From NCBI GenBank assembly GCA_003456455.1, contig DMRV01000090.1:1-6650 (forward strand): a stretch of 6,650 bases of DNA, written 5' to 3'. Both the position numbers and the translations under genes were made by a program. How positions within the stretch are numbered: position 1 is the stretch's first letter; each line of letters begins with the position of its first letter. The notes beneath the pieces are model-generated. The model did not search any database. It had not been told where the DNA came from and was given only the letters and a program-made list of their open reading frames with translations. Shown one piece after another: positions 6,573 through 6,650 of the stretch. The stretch comes from Flavobacteriales bacterium. GTDB lineage: Bacteria > Bacteroidota > Bacteroidia > UBA10329.

Positions 6573-6580
6573 TACTTTTG
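6573..6580 (+). promoter_or_regulatory. Candidate Bacteroidota -7 promoter element for the divergent lipoprotein gene
   Basis: The plus strand reads TACTTTTG, an exact TAnnTTTG match, seven bases before the ATG at 6588. Transcription would start only a few bases before, or at, that codon, so the mRNA would have almost no leader. No -33 TTTG is seen upstream. That place is occupied by CAAA, which belongs to the opposite-strand -7 element. Confidence 0.45.
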
Positions 6581-6587
6581 GCTGAAT

Positions 6588-6650
6588 ATGAAGCAGTTTG
6601 CTAATTCTACCATCATTTTCCTGAGCATTTTCCTTTTTCAGGCTTGCCAA
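6588..6650 (+). CDS. Putative lipoprotein (3'-partial; signal peptide only)
   Basis: Only the first 21 codons are present and the frame runs off the window. They read MKQFANSTIIFLSIFLFQAC then Q: a short basic start (K2), a hydrophobic core (about residues 8-17) and a cysteine at position 20 preceded by FQA. This fits a type II signal peptide, with lipidation expected at C20 and the mature protein anchored in the envelope. The lipobox has Phe rather than Leu at -3, which is acceptable because Bacteroidota lipoboxes are loose. The gene is divergent from DUF4271 with 42 bases between the starts, and a TAnnTTTG element sits seven bases upstream of the ATG. There is no Shine-Dalgarno. The mature domain lies outside the window, so the function is unknown. 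Confidence 0.65.
   Translation, partial: MKQFANSTIIFLSIFLFQACQ

Noticed and set aside
1..6650. Search for tRNA/rRNA genes, CRISPR arrays, insertion sequences, phage genes, toxin-antitoxin pairs or defence genes.
   Set aside because: No such signatures were seen. Recognisable protein genes fill nearly the whole window and the intergenic gaps are all under 80 bases.

Overview
The window reads as a chromosomal segment from a member of the Bacteroidota, probably Flavobacteriales or Cryomorphaceae-like. This is inferred from moderate-to-low GC, TAnnTTTG-type promoter elements, the general absence of Shine-Dalgarno motifs, and a gene set typical of that phylum: DUF4271 next to hemD, rnpA away from rpmH/dnaA, and a Bacteroidota-type O-antigen ligase. 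The species cannot be named from the sequence alone.

Layout. Positions 2-1269 (+ strand) hold two overlapping family 2 glycosyltransferase genes. The first is cut by the left window edge. They look like the end of a lipopolysaccharide/surface-glycan operon. They converge on a minus-strand block: an O-antigen ligase/polymerase-family membrane protein (2840-1266), an S41 C-terminal processing protease (4537-2864) and the RNase P protein rnpA (4914-4534). An intrinsic terminator at 4931-4962 separates this block from a second minus-strand unit, DUF4271 membrane protein (6545-5769) followed by hemD (5744-4992). At the right edge a divergent plus-strand gene begins at 6588. Only its lipoprotein signal peptide is inside the window.

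How the genes fit together. The two transferases would add sugars to a lipid-linked or LPS-core acceptor on the cytoplasmic side. The ligase would join or polymerise O-antigen on the periplasmic side. The S41 protease acts in the envelope, rnpA in tRNA maturation, and hemD in haem/tetrapyrrole synthesis. The minus-strand genes are packed like operons: an ATGA overlap between rnpA and the protease, 23 bp between protease and ligase, and 24 bp between DUF4271 and hemD.

No mobile element, CRISPR array, tRNA/rRNA or defence system is visible, and no stretch over 300 bases lacks a gene. The most noteworthy points are small-scale: a compact divergent promoter region whose two TAnnTTTG elements lie almost on the start codons, an uncharacterised membrane protein tied to hemD, a hairpin carrying a stop codon in its loop, and a CTAG shared by two convergent stop codons. 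I see no strong evidence for a wholly new system.
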